A stretch of 20,863 nucleotides of DNA from Phocaeicola_A sp964481755 (GCA_964481755.1 CAYZVH010000036.1:1-20863); one strand, 5' to 3'. Positions 1 through 10,600 are shown, counted from the first letter of the stretch. Numbers and translations are program-made. Notes: a model not told the origin generated them from the sequence alone.

Positions 1-16
1 GTGTAGAAAGTTTAAT

Positions 17-67
17 AACTCATAGTGGTGACATTTGGACAAGAAAACTCACCACTATGAGTTTTTT
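17..67 (+). terminator. Intrinsic terminator of the upstream unit
   Basis: A perfect 15-bp stem (17-31 pairs with 49-63) closes a 17-nt loop and runs straight into a T tract (62-67). The T tract lies on the + side only, so it terminates a + transcript that enters from outside the window. It also separates that unit from the ATP synthase operon. Confidence 0.85.
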
Positions 68-197
68 CATATATTTGTGGACAAAAGTGACTTGCTGTGT
101 ATGGTGAATCTTTCACACTGTCGATTAGCGAATTACGGTGTCGAACTTTTATGATTAAAAGTAGTTAAGTTGTAAACCGTTTATCAATTTATTTATT

Positions 198-205
198 TAC
201 TTTTG
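198..205 (+). promoter_or_regulatory. Candidate -7 box for the atp operon
   Basis: TACTTTTG matches the Bacteroides sigma-ABfr -7 consensus TAnnTTTG and lies about 50 bases before the atpD start. I see no convincing TTTG at -33 with the usual 19-21 base spacing; the nearest TTG (170-172) is too far upstream. The rest of the 68-255 leader is AT-rich and has no other feature I recognise. Confidence 0.45.
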
Positions 206-255
206 CCTCAGTTTTTAAGCAAATATTGTTACAGGAATATTAAAATACTAAGTTT

Positions 256-1794
<1,539 letters not shown>

Positions 1795-1799
1795 ACAAG

Positions 1800-2051
1800 A
1801 TGAAACCTGATGAACTGAACATAGTGATTGCCTCTCCCGAAGGGACGGTGTTCAAGGGCAAAGCCTCGAGTATCATTGTGCCGGGAGCCAAAGGACGCTT
1901 TACCGTGTTGCCACAGCACGCTCCCATCATCTCTCTGTTGGGGAAGGGTACCATCGTGTGCGTCCCCGTGGGCGGAGATGAGCAAAACTATGAGATAAAA
2001 GGGGGCTTCATTGAGGTGAAAGCGAACGAGGTTTCCATTTGCATCGAATAA
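1800..2051 (+). CDS. atpC: F1Fo ATP synthase subunit epsilon, short form
   Basis: Part of the central stalk, where it binds gamma and contacts the c-ring. The 83 residues match only the N-terminal beta-sandwich domain of epsilon (IASPEGTVFKG, then FTVLPQHAPIISLLGKG). The protein ends where the C-terminal two-helix domain would begin; E. coli epsilon has about 139 residues. A clean stop and an intact next gene 18 bases on argue against truncation by mutation, and short epsilons are known in this phylum. The helical domain that can block ATP hydrolysis is therefore absent, so that form of regulation is not expected here. Confidence 0.95.
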   Translation: MKPDELNIVIASPEGTVFKGKASSIIVPGAKGRFTVLPQHAPIISLLGKGTIVCVPVGGDEQNYEIKGGFIEVKANEVSICIE

Positions 2052-2069
2052 CAAATAAACAGAACGCGT

Positions 2070-2468
2070 ATGACATTTAAGAAAGTGACCATCCAATTCC
2101 TGCTGTGTCTCACCCTCCTGACAATAGTCCTTGGCTTTGCCTGCAGCTTGGCGCTCTGCGCTTGGATGCCGGACAACTATCCGGCTTTCTATCCGGTCAT
2201 ACCCCTGTTCTTCTATGTGTATGGAATCCTATACATTATTATATATGGACAATTCCCCGACAAGGGTATACTGGTGTATGTCGGCGGCAAAGCGGTGAAG
2301 CTCATCCTGAGCCTGCTCCTCCTGCTACTCTATGCCCAGTTGGTGAAGACCCATATAAAGACATTCTTAATTATATTTTTGTTCTACTATCTCGTCTACT
2401 TGGTATTTGAGAGCACATTCTTCCTCAAGTACGAGCGCGATTTGATAAAAAGCAAAAAGGTAAAATGA
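2070..2468 (+). CDS. Small four-helix membrane protein in the AtpI position
   Basis: A 132-residue protein that I cannot assign by motif. Four hydrophobic segments lie at about residues 8-31, 39-60, 73-92 and 98-118, followed by a lysine-rich tail (KSKKVK), so it should be an inner-membrane protein with a cytoplasmic C-terminus. It lies between atpC and atpB and its stop overlaps the atpB start (ATGA at 2465-2468), so the two are likely translationally coupled. In other phyla AtpI/UncI, a four-helix protein linked to c-ring assembly, precedes atpB, and this protein has the same size, topology and place. A role as a divergent AtpI is inference from context; its sequence is not clearly AtpI-like by eye. 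Confidence 0.85.
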   Translation: MTFKKVTIQFLLCLTLLTIVLGFACSLALCAWMPDNYPAFYPVIPLFFYVYGILYIIIYGQFPDKGILVYVGGKAVKLILSLLLLLLYAQLVKTHIKTFLIIFLFYYLVYLVFESTFFLKYERDLIKSKKVK

Positions 2469-3541
2469 ATAGATTGAAATATTATTTGATAAGCTTCTTG
2501 CTGGTTGCCTTCTGCACTGCATCCCTGGCCAACGAGGCTCCGGAGTCGGAGGCGAAGGGCAAGGTGGACGTGCGGGAAATCGTGTTTGGCCACATAGGCG
2601 ACTCTTACGAGTGGCACATCACCAACTGGGGCGAGCACGAGATAGCCATCCCGCTGCCCATCATCGTCTATAGTCAGCAGAGCGGTTGGCACGTGTTCCT
2701 CTCTTCACGCTTGGCTCATGGTCAGGAGTACGAAGGGTTCTCCATCGCTACCGACGGCAGCTACAAGGGCAAGGTGGTGGAGACGGACAGCGCCGGCAAT
2801 CAGGTGCGTCCGTTCGATATCTCCATCACCAAGACGGCCCTCTCGTTGCTCATCAACAGCTTTGTGTTGGTGGTGATTATCCTGTGCGTGAGCCATTGGT
2901 ACCGGAAGAGAAAGGTGGAAGAGGCATCGCCGCGAGGCTTCGTAGGATTCATGGAGATGTTCATCATGATGGTGAACGATGACATCATCAAGAGCTGTAT
3001 CGGAAAGGATTACAAACGGTACGCTCCCTATCTGCTGACGGCTTTCTTCTTCATCTTCACCAACAACATCATGGGACTGATACCTATCTTCCCCGGTGGA
3101 GGCAATGTGACGGGCAACATCGCCATCACTCTGGTGCTGGCCTGCATGACGTTCCTGGCCGTGAACCTCTTCGGTACCAAGGCCTATTGGAAGGACATCC
3201 TCTGGCCTAACGTACCCTTGTGGTTGAAGGTGCCGGTGCCCTTCATGCCGGTGATAGAGATCTTTGGTATCTTCACGAAGCCGTTCGCGTTGACCGTCCG
3301 TCTGTTCGCCAACATCATGGCAGGTCACTCTGTCATCTTGGCCTTGACGTGCATCATCTTCATCACCGCGTCGCTCGGTCCGTTGCTGAATGGATCCATG
3401 ACCATCGTGTCGGTGCTGTTTGCCATCTTCATGAACTGTCTGGAACTCTTGGTGGCATTCATTCAGGCGTACGTGTTCACAATGCTGTCGGCTGTGTTTA
3501 TTGGCCTCTCTAGGGTAGAGGAAGAGCCGGCGGAGAAATAA
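2465..3541 (+). CDS. atpB: F1Fo ATP synthase subunit a, with N-terminal extension
   Basis: Membrane stator subunit that forms the two proton half-channels against the c-ring. The essential arginine is R279, in LTVRLFANIMAGH, and the C-terminal helices follow in the family order. At 358 residues it is about 90 longer than E. coli subunit a. The excess is at the N-terminus: a signal-peptide-like segment (residues 1-22, likely cut after SLA) and about 100 polar residues that should lie in the periplasm before the first core helix at about 124-146. The start overlaps the stop of the preceding gene by 4 bases. The extension is continuous with the signal peptide, so I keep the upstream ATG rather than an internal one. 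Confidence 0.96.
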   Translation: MNRLKYYLISFLLVAFCTASLANEAPESEAKGKVDVREIVFGHIGDSYEWHITNWGEHEIAIPLPIIVYSQQSGWHVFLSSRLAHGQEYEGFSIATDGSYKGKVVETDSAGNQVRPFDISITKTALSLLINSFVLVVIILCVSHWYRKRKVEEASPRGFVGFMEMFIMMVNDDIIKSCIGKDYKRYAPYLLTAFFFIFTNNIMGLIPIFPGGGNVTGNIAITLVLACMTFLAVNLFGTKAYWKDILWPNVPLWLKVPVPFMPVIEIFGIFTKPFALTVRLFANIMAGHSVILALTCIIFITASLGPLLNGSMTIVSVLFAIFMNCLELLVAFIQAYVFTMLSAVFIGLSRVEEEPAEK

Positions 3542-3599
3542 TTAAAACGAAATTAGAAAGTAAATTAACGATAAGTAAACAACTTAAAAGTAGAAAATT
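3542..3599 (+). promoter_or_regulatory. A-rich unstructured leader of atpE
   Basis: The 58 bases between atpB and atpE are very rich in A and poor in G and C, with no visible hairpin. It is the longest gap inside the atp operon; the others are 20 bases or less. In Bacteroides, which relies little on Shine-Dalgarno pairing, A-rich open leaders favour initiation. It probably raises translation of the c subunit, which is needed in many copies per enzyme. Confidence 0.45.
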
Positions 3600-3854
3600 A
3601 TGTTAGCATTAGTTATGTTACAGGCTGCAGTATCTGCAGGATTGGCACAGGCAGGTGCCGCTATTGGTGCAGGTTTAGCTGTTATCGGTGCAGGTTTGGG
3701 TATCGGTAAAATCGGTGGTTCCGCTATGGAAGCCATCGGACGTCAGCCGGAAGCTGCTGGTGAAATTCGTATGAACATGATCATCATCGGTGCCTTGGTT
3801 GAAGGTGTAGCATTGTTCGCTGTCATCGTCTGTATGTTGGCCCTCTATGCATAA
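3600..3854 (+). CDS. atpE: F1Fo ATP synthase subunit c (ring proteolipid)
   Basis: An 84-residue hairpin of two membrane helices that forms the rotating ring. The first helix carries the glycine/alanine packing repeat, the polar loop has RQPEA (48-52), and the ion-binding carboxylate is E68 in GALVEGVAL. By hand alignment with the Ilyobacter-type sodium rotor, the sodium ligands Gln32 and Ser66 correspond to I35 and G69 here, so proton coupling is more likely. Codon choice differs from the neighbours (mostly GGT, GCA, GTT), which fits very high expression. It follows an A-rich leader and is 12 bases before atpF. Confidence 0.97.
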   Translation: MLALVMLQAAVSAGLAQAGAAIGAGLAVIGAGLGIGKIGGSAMEAIGRQPEAAGEIRMNMIIIGALVEGVALFAVIVCMLALYA

Positions 3855-3866
3855 TAATTCAGGCTT

Positions 3867-4370
3867 ATGTCGTTGCTAAACCCTGATAGTGGACTGATTT
3901 TTTGGATGCTGATAGCTTTCGGCATCGTCTTCATTGTGCTGGCAAAGTTCGGTTTTCCCGTCATCGTAGGTATGGTGGAGAAACGCAAGCAGTATATTGA
4001 CGACTCGCTGAAGGCTGCCCATGAGGCAAACGAAAGACTGGTCCACATCAAAGAAGAAAGTGAATCCATTTTAGCCAAAGCCCGTGAAGAACAGGCCAAC
4101 ATCCTGAAGGAGGCTGTCGAAACCCGCAAACGGATCATACAAGAGTCGAAAGACCAAGCCGGGGCAGAAGGCAACCGCCTGTTGGAAGAGGCACGTAAGC
4201 AGATTCAGAAGGAGAAAGAGGATGCCATCCGCGACATCCGCCTGCAAGTGTCCGAGCTATCTATCGGCATAGCAGAGAAAATTCTCCGTCAGAACCTGGA
4301 CGACGACCAGAAGCAAAATGGATTGATAGAACGCTTGCTGGATGAGGCTTCCACGATTAAAAACGAATAG
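3867..4370 (+). CDS. atpF: F1Fo ATP synthase subunit b
   Basis: Peripheral stalk subunit that ties subunit a to delta and F1. A single N-terminal membrane helix (about residues 10-31) is followed by a long charged helix with heptad-like spacing (about 35-150), as in the family; 167 residues is close to the usual 156-170. Only one b gene is present, so the stalk should be a homodimer. The start ATG precedes the membrane helix directly, and the stop is 2 bases before atpH. Confidence 0.96.
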   Translation: MSLLNPDSGLIFWMLIAFGIVFIVLAKFGFPVIVGMVEKRKQYIDDSLKAAHEANERLVHIKEESESILAKAREEQANILKEAVETRKRIIQESKDQAGAEGNRLLEEARKQIQKEKEDAIRDIRLQVSELSIGIAEKILRQNLDDDQKQNGLIERLLDEASTIKNE

Positions 4371-4372
4371 TT

Positions 4373-4927
4373 ATGGATATAGGAATCGTTTCGAAACGCT
4401 ATGCGAAAGCGCTATATGAGTACGCTGCGGACGCGAAGCAAGACCAGAAAGTCTATGCCGAGATGCTCACCCTTGTCGACAGTTATGCCAAGGTGACCAC
4501 CCTGCGTCAGGCTTTGGCCAATCCCGTGCTTACCAAGGACGAGAAGGCCGATCTCCTTTGCAAGGCCGCGGGTGGCGATGTTTGCGATGAGTACCGTCGC
4601 TTCGTGGCCCTCGTACTGGATGAGAGACGCGAATATTTCATGCAGTTCATTGCCTATTCGTATATCAGCCTCTACAGGAAACGGAACCATATTAACATTG
4701 GAACGCTGATAACAGCTTCGCCTGCCGCTCCCGACAATCTCGAACGACTGAAGGCTATGGTGGGCAAGGCTACTCAAGGAACTGTGGAATTCATCAACAC
4801 AGTGGATCCCTCCATCGTGGGTGGGTTCATACTGGAAATCAACTCTAACCGGCTGGACGCCAGCGTGGAGAGTCAGATCAATAAGGTGCGTCGACAGTTC
4901 GCGGAGAAAAATAGTAGAATATTGTAA
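4373..4927 (+). CDS. atpH: F1Fo ATP synthase subunit delta
   Basis: Caps the top of F1 and joins it to subunit b. The N-terminus (MDIGIVSKRYAKALYEYA) is the typical RYAxAL helix of the delta/OSCP family. The C-terminal part has the family pattern VDPSIVGGFILEINSNRLDASV, which leads into the last helix. At 184 residues it is of normal length. It starts 2 bases after atpF and ends 16 bases before atpA. Confidence 0.96.
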   Translation: MDIGIVSKRYAKALYEYAADAKQDQKVYAEMLTLVDSYAKVTTLRQALANPVLTKDEKADLLCKAAGGDVCDEYRRFVALVLDERREYFMQFIAYSYISLYRKRNHINIGTLITASPAAPDNLERLKAMVGKATQGTVEFINTVDPSIVGGFILEINSNRLDASVESQINKVRRQFAEKNSRIL

Positions 4928-4943
4928 GTAAATAACGTAAGAG

Positions 4944-6530
4944 ATGTCTGAAAATATAAAACCCAGTGAAGTCTCCGAGGTTCTGCTCGAACAACTGAAA
5001 GGCATTGACACCAGTCTGAAGTTCGATGAGGTGGGTACCGTGTTGCAGGTTAGCGATGGCGTGGTGCGTATCTACGGTCTTCAGAACGCTGAGTCAGAGG
5101 AGTTGCTCGAGTTCGACAATGGGGTGAAAGCCATTGTGATGAACTTGGAGGAAGACAATGTGGGTGCCGTGTTGTTGGGACCTACAGACAAGATCAAGGA
5201 AGGAATGACCGTGAAGCGCACCGGACGCATCGCCTCCATCAATGTGAGCGAGCAGATGCTGGGACGTGTGGTCAATCCCTTGGGTGAACCGATTGATGGG
5301 GGAGGACCGATAGAAGGCGAGACTGTGGAGATGCCTATCGAACGTAAGTCGCCGGGCGTCATCTATCGTCAGCCGGTGACCGAACCGCTGCAGACCGGAC
5401 TGAAGGCTATCGACTCCATGATACCTATCGGCCGTGGCCAGCGTGAGTTGATTATCGGTGACCGCCAGACCGGCAAGACGGCTATCGCCATCGATACTAT
5501 CATCAACCAACGTGAAAACTATGAGGCCGGTAATCCGGTATATTGTATCTATGTAGCTATCGGACAGAAAGGTTCCACGGTGGCCAACATCGTGAACATC
5601 CTGCGCGAGAAAGGCGCTATGCCCTACACCGTAGTGGTGGCGGCAACCGCCTCCGACCCGGCTGCGTTGCAATATTTCTCCCCATTCGCCGGAGCAGCCA
5701 TCGGCGAGTATTTCCGCGACACCGGCCGTCATGCCCTGGTGGTGTACGACGACTTGTCCAAGCAGGCCGTTGCCTATCGTGAGGTGTCGTTGATTCTGCG
5801 TCGTCCTTCCGGACGTGAGGCATATCCGGGCGATATCTTCTACCTCCACTCCCGTCTCCTGGAGCGTGCGGCGAAGATCATCAAGCAGCAGGAGGTGGCC
5901 GAGCAAATGAACGACTTGCCCGACAGCTTGAAGGGTAAGGTGAAAGGTGGTGGCTCACTCACCGCGTTGCCTATCATCGAGACGCAGGCTGGCGACGTGT
6001 CAGCCTACATCCCTACCAACGTGATTTCCATCACCGACGGACAGATATTCTTGGAGACAGACCTCTTCAACCAAGGTTTCCGTCCCGCCATCAACGTCGG
6101 TATCTCCGTGTCACGTGTGGGTGGTAGCGCACAAATCAAGTCCATGAAGAAGGTGGCCGGTACGCTGAAGATTGACCAAGCCCAGTATCGTGAGCTGGAG
6201 GCGTTCTCCAAGTTCAGCAGCGATGTGGACCCCGTCACAGCCATGGCTCTGGACCGTGGACGTAAGAACAACGAACTGTTGATACAACGTCAGTATAACC
6301 CGATGACGGTAGGTGAGCAGGTGGCTATCCTCTACTGCGGCACGAAAGGTCTGATGAAGGACATCGCCGTGAAGCAGGTGAGCGACTTCCAGGACATGTT
6401 CCTCGAGCAGCTTCGCGCGGCCCATCAAGCCGATGTGCTCGACCCTCTGTCGAAAGGTGTCATCAACGACGACATCACCAACATCATTGTCAAAGTCGCA
6501 CAAAACGTTTGTCAGACCCTAAAACGATAG
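4944..6530 (+). CDS. atpA: F1Fo ATP synthase subunit alpha
   Basis: Non-catalytic nucleotide-binding subunit of the F1 hexamer. Walker A is GDRQTGKT (residues 172-179), and the arginine finger that reaches the catalytic site of beta is R391 in ISVSRVGGSAQ. The block LPIIETQAGDVSAYIPTNV is intact. The 528 residues compare with 513 in E. coli; part of the excess is around residues 315-330, between LERAAK and GGGSLTALP. A normal alpha next to a normal beta and gamma indicates a complete working enzyme. It is 3 bases before atpG. Confidence 0.98.
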   Translation: MSENIKPSEVSEVLLEQLKGIDTSLKFDEVGTVLQVSDGVVRIYGLQNAESEELLEFDNGVKAIVMNLEEDNVGAVLLGPTDKIKEGMTVKRTGRIASINVSEQMLGRVVNPLGEPIDGGGPIEGETVEMPIERKSPGVIYRQPVTEPLQTGLKAIDSMIPIGRGQRELIIGDRQTGKTAIAIDTIINQRENYEAGNPVYCIYVAIGQKGSTVANIVNILREKGAMPYTVVVAATASDPAALQYFSPFAGAAIGEYFRDTGRHALVVYDDLSKQAVAYREVSLILRRPSGREAYPGDIFYLHSRLLERAAKIIKQQEVAEQMNDLPDSLKGKVKGGGSLTALPIIETQAGDVSAYIPTNVISITDGQIFLETDLFNQGFRPAINVGISVSRVGGSAQIKSMKKVAGTLKIDQAQYRELEAFSKFSSDVDPVTAMALDRGRKNNELLIQRQYNPMTVGEQVAILYCGTKGLMKDIAVKQVSDFQDMFLEQLRAAHQADVLDPLSKGVINDDITNIIVKVAQNVCQTLKR

Positions 6531-6533
6531 TCT

Positions 6534-7397
6534 ATGGCATCTCTTAAAGAAATAAAGGGAAGAATCGGTTCGGTAAGGAACACCCTGAAGATTACGTCAG
6601 CCATGAAAGTGGTGGCTTCGACGAAACTTCATCGTGTGCAGGCCGCCATTGAAAACTTGCTCCCTTATGACCAGAGATTCTCGTCGATGCTGGGTAATTT
6701 CCTTGGCAGCGCGGAGGAGATTGACTCCCCCTTCATCCAAGTACGCGAGCCCAAGCGGGTGGCAATTGTCACAATCGCCTCCAACTCGAGTCTGTGCGGT
6801 GGCTACAACAGTGGAGTTATCAAGCGCACGACGAAAGTCTTGCAAGAGTATAGCCAGATAGAAAAAGGGAACCTGCTCATCTATCCGATAGGACGCAAGG
6901 TGGCGCAGGCGCTTGCCAAGAACCACTCGTTGATAGAGGACTTCGAGGTCATTGGCAACGATGTGAAGTATCAGGACGCTGTGCGGTTGGCCGACCTGTT
7001 GATGACCCAGTTCGCCAACAAGGAAATCGATAGGGTGGAGTTGCTCTATATGCACTACAAGTCCGCCTCCACGCAGGAGATGCGGCGCGAGACCCTGTTG
7101 CCCTTGCAGGTGAATGCCGGCAAACAGGAGGGCGAGACCTTCACGTCCAACTACATCGTTGAGCCGTCGGTCGACGAGATTATCGCCAAGCTGATACCTC
7201 AGTCCATCCGGCTGAAACTCTACACCGTGTTGCTCGATTCCAACGCTGCCGAACATGCGGCGCGCACCGTTGCCATGCAACAGGCGACGGACAATGCCGA
7301 AGACTTGCTGCAGGAGTTGAGTCTGATGTACAACAAGGGCCGTCAGCAGGCCATCACATCCGAACTGCTCGATATCATCGGCGGTTCCATGAAATAG
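6534..7397 (+). CDS. atpG: F1Fo ATP synthase subunit gamma
   Basis: Central rotor shaft. The N-terminal helix reads MASLKEIKGRIGSVRNTLKI, then TSAMKVVAS. The C-terminal helix carries MQQATDNAEDLLQELSLMYN, then KGRQQAIT and ends IIGGSMK; these two helices form the coiled coil inside F1. The length of 287 is the family norm. It is the last gene of the operon and is followed by a long hairpin (7421-7476). Confidence 0.97.
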   Translation: MASLKEIKGRIGSVRNTLKITSAMKVVASTKLHRVQAAIENLLPYDQRFSSMLGNFLGSAEEIDSPFIQVREPKRVAIVTIASNSSLCGGYNSGVIKRTTKVLQEYSQIEKGNLLIYPIGRKVAQALAKNHSLIEDFEVIGNDVKYQDAVRLADLLMTQFANKEIDRVELLYMHYKSASTQEMRRETLLPLQVNAGKQEGETFTSNYIVEPSVDEIIAKLIPQSIRLKLYTVLLDSNAAEHAARTVAMQQATDNAEDLLQELSLMYNKGRQQAITSELLDIIGGSMK

Positions 7398-7420
7398 CCT
7401 GGCGCACACAAACATACATT

Positions 7421-7476
7421 GCGGCGGCATCTGCCTACTTACTATATATAATAAGGTAAGGGGCGGATGCCGCCGC
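7421..7476 (+). terminator. Long hairpin after atpG
   Basis: A perfect 10-bp GC-rich outer stem (7421-7430 with 7467-7476) continues inward through about 11 more pairs with G-U pairs and one bulged A (7437) to an AT-rich loop at 7443-7455. No T run follows on either strand. It is therefore not a textbook intrinsic terminator; it could end the atp transcript with help from Rho or protect its 3' end. Confidence 0.5.
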
Positions 7477-7537
7477 TTGGTGTTCCACCATATAGGCCGT
7501 CATACTATACCTATTATATAAAATAGAAGCCTAATCT

Positions 7538-7567
7538 TTTGTAATTCCTAATTTTGTCGTACATTTG
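7538..7567 (+). promoter_or_regulatory. Bacteroides-type promoter of the ileS cluster
   Basis: TTTG at 7538-7541 and TACATTTG at 7560-7567 are 18 bases apart, near the 19-21 expected for the -33/-7 pair. Transcription would start near 7574, giving a leader of about 45 A-rich bases before ileS. Confidence 0.65.
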
Positions 7568-7617
7568 CGACTTAAAATTAGAGGATATAGAAAATATAAA
7601 ATAGAGATATACAGATT

Positions 7618-10600
7618 ATGGGGAAGAAATTCGCAGAACGTAATCAATTGGACCTCTCGCAGGTCAACAAGGAAGTCCTGAAGGAATGGGACGAGAATGA
7701 TGTCTTCGGTAAGAGTATGACCGAACGTGAAGGTTGTCCTTCATTTGTGTTTTATGAAGGTCCTCCTTCGGCAAACGGCATGCCGGGTATTCACCACGTC
7801 ATGGCCCGTTCCATCAAAGATATATTCTGTCGCTACAAAACCATGAAAGGTTTTCAGGTGAAGCGCAAAGCCGGATGGGACACACACGGACTGCCCGTGG
7901 AACTGGGCGTGGAGAAGTCACTTGGCATCACCAAGGAAGACATCGGCAAGACCATCTCCGTGGCTGACTACAACCGACACTGCCGTACGGACGTGATGAA
8001 GTTTACTAAAGAGTGGACCGACTTGACGCACAAGATGGGCTACTGGGTGGACTTGGACAATCCCTACATCACCTACGACAATCGCTACATCGAGACCCTC
8101 TGGTGGTTGCTGAAGCAACTCTACGGCAAAGGCCTCCTCTATAAAGGATACACTATTCAACCCTATTCGCCTGCCGCAGGTACGGGACTGAGTTCACACG
8201 AGCTGAACCAGCCGGGCTGCTACCGCGACGTGAAGGATACCACCGTGGTGGCCCAGTTCAAGATAAAGAACCCGAAACCGGAGATGTGCCAGTGGGGTAC
8301 TCCTTACTTCCTAGCATGGACAACCACCCCGTGGACGCTGCCTTCGAACACCGCGTTGTGCGTAGGTCCCAAGATTGAGTATGTGGCCGTGCAGACCTAC
8401 AACGGATATACCGGCGCGCCCATCACTGCGGTGCTGGCCAAACCCCTTCTCAACGCACACTTCAACCCGAAGGCTGCTAACCTGGCGCTGGAGGACTACA
8501 AGCCGGGCGACAAACTGGTGCCCTACAAAGTGGTGGCCGAATACAAAGGTCCGGACTTGGTGGGCATGGAGTACGAGCAACTCATCCCGTGGGTGAAACC
8601 CGTCACGGTGGACGAGGACGGCAACTGGAAAGACGCTTCAGACAAGGCGTTCCGCGTGATCCCTGGCGACTATGTGACCACCGACGACGGTACTGGCATT
8701 GTGCATATCGCGCCGACCTTTGGTGCTGACGATGCCCAGGTGGCACGTGCCGCCGGCATCCCCTCGCTCTTCATGATCAACAAGAAAGGTGAGACACGCC
8801 CGATGGTGGACCTCACCGGCAAGTTCTACATGCTCGACGAGCTCGACGAGGCATTCGTGAAGGCTTGTGTCGACGTGGAGAAGTACACCGAATACCAAGG
8901 CCGTTGGGTGAAGAACGCTTACGACCCTCAGTTCACCGTCGACGGCAAGTACGACGAGGCTGCCGCACAAGCCGCCGAGTCGTTGGACATCTACATCTGC
9001 ATGAAGATGAAAGCCGCCAACATGGCCTTCAAGATAGAGAAGCATGTCCACAACTATCCCCACTGCTGGCGCACCGACAAACCTGTGCTCTACTACCCGC
9101 TGGATAGCTGGTTCATCCGCTCCACCGCTTGCAAGGAGCGCATGATAGAGCTCAACAAGACCATCAACTGGAAACCCGAGTCTACCGGAACCGGACGTTT
9201 CGGCAAGTGGCTAGAGAACCTGAACGACTGGAACTTGAGCCGCTCACGCTACTGGGGAACGCCGCTGCCTATCTGGCGTACCGAAGATGGTGATGAGAAG
9301 TGCATCGGTTCCGTGGAGGAACTCTATGCCGAGGTGGAGAAGGCCGTCGCCGCCGGAGTGATGAAGAGCAATCCTTACAAGGATGCCGGATTCGTGCCCG
9401 GTTTGTACACGAAAGAAAACTACGACAAGATAGACCTGCACCGCCCCTATGTGGACGACATTAAACTAGTCTCCGACAGTGGCAAGGTGATGAAACGCGA
9501 GTCCGACCTCATCGACGTGTGGTTCGACTCAGGTGCCATGCCTTACGCGCAGATTCACTATCCGTTCGAGAACAAGGAACTCTTCGACAATCGTCAGATT
9601 TATCCTGCCGACTTCATTGCCGAGGGCGTGGACCAGACCCGTGGATGGTTCTTCACCCTGCACGCCATCGCCACGATGGTGTTCGACAGTGTGGCCTACA
9701 AGGCTGTCATCTCCAACGGATTGGTGCTCGACAAAAACGGCAACAAGATGTCCAAGCGCTTGGGCAACGCAGTCGACCCGTTCGGTGCCATCGAGAAGTT
9801 CGGCTCCGACCCCTTGCGTTGGTACATGATCACCAACTCATCGCCGTGGGACAACCTGAAGTTCGACACCGCCGGTGTGGACGAGGTGCGCCGTAAGTTC
9901 TTCGGAACTCTCTACAATACCTATTCCTTCTTCGCACTGTATGCCAATGTGGACGGATTCACCTACCAAGAGGCCGACGTCCCCATGGAGCAGCGCCCCG
10001 AGATTGACCGCTGGATACTATCCGTACTCAACTCGTTGATAAAGAACGTCGACGCTTGCTACAACGAGTACGAACCGACCCGCGCCGGACGCTACATACA
10101 GGACTTTGTGGACGATAACCTCTCCAACTGGTATGTCCGACTGAACCGTAAACGCTTCTGGGGCAGCGAGATGTCTACCGATAAACTCTCCGCCTACCAG
10201 ACCCTCTATACCTGCCTAGAGACAGTGGCCAAACTGATGGCGCCCATCGCACCATTCTATGCCGACAGACTTTACAAAGACCTCGTGTCGGTGACGAAGG
10301 ACGAGAACGTTGTATCCGTACACTTGGCCCTCTTCCCCGTAGCCGACGACAAGCTCATCGACGAGGATCTGGAGTCGCGCATGCAGGTGGCACAGGACAT
10401 CACATCCATGGTGTTGGCTCTGCGCCGCAAGGTGAACATCAAGGTACGCCAGCCGCTGCAGTGTATCATGATACCTGTTGTGGACGAGAAACAGCGTGCC
10501 CACATCGAAGCCGTGAAGACGCTCATCATGAACGAGGTGAACGTGAAGGAACTGAAGTTCGTCGACAACTCCGAGGGCGTGTTGGTGAAGAAGGTGAAGT

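Noticed and set aside
70..77. TATATTTG as a promoter -7 box
   Set aside because: It matches the consensus but directly follows the terminator, and no TTTG lies at the correct distance upstream.
2465..2535. A lipobox at C17 of subunit a
   Set aside because: The residue before the cysteine is phenylalanine, which does not fit a lipobox; a signal peptidase I site after SLA is better.
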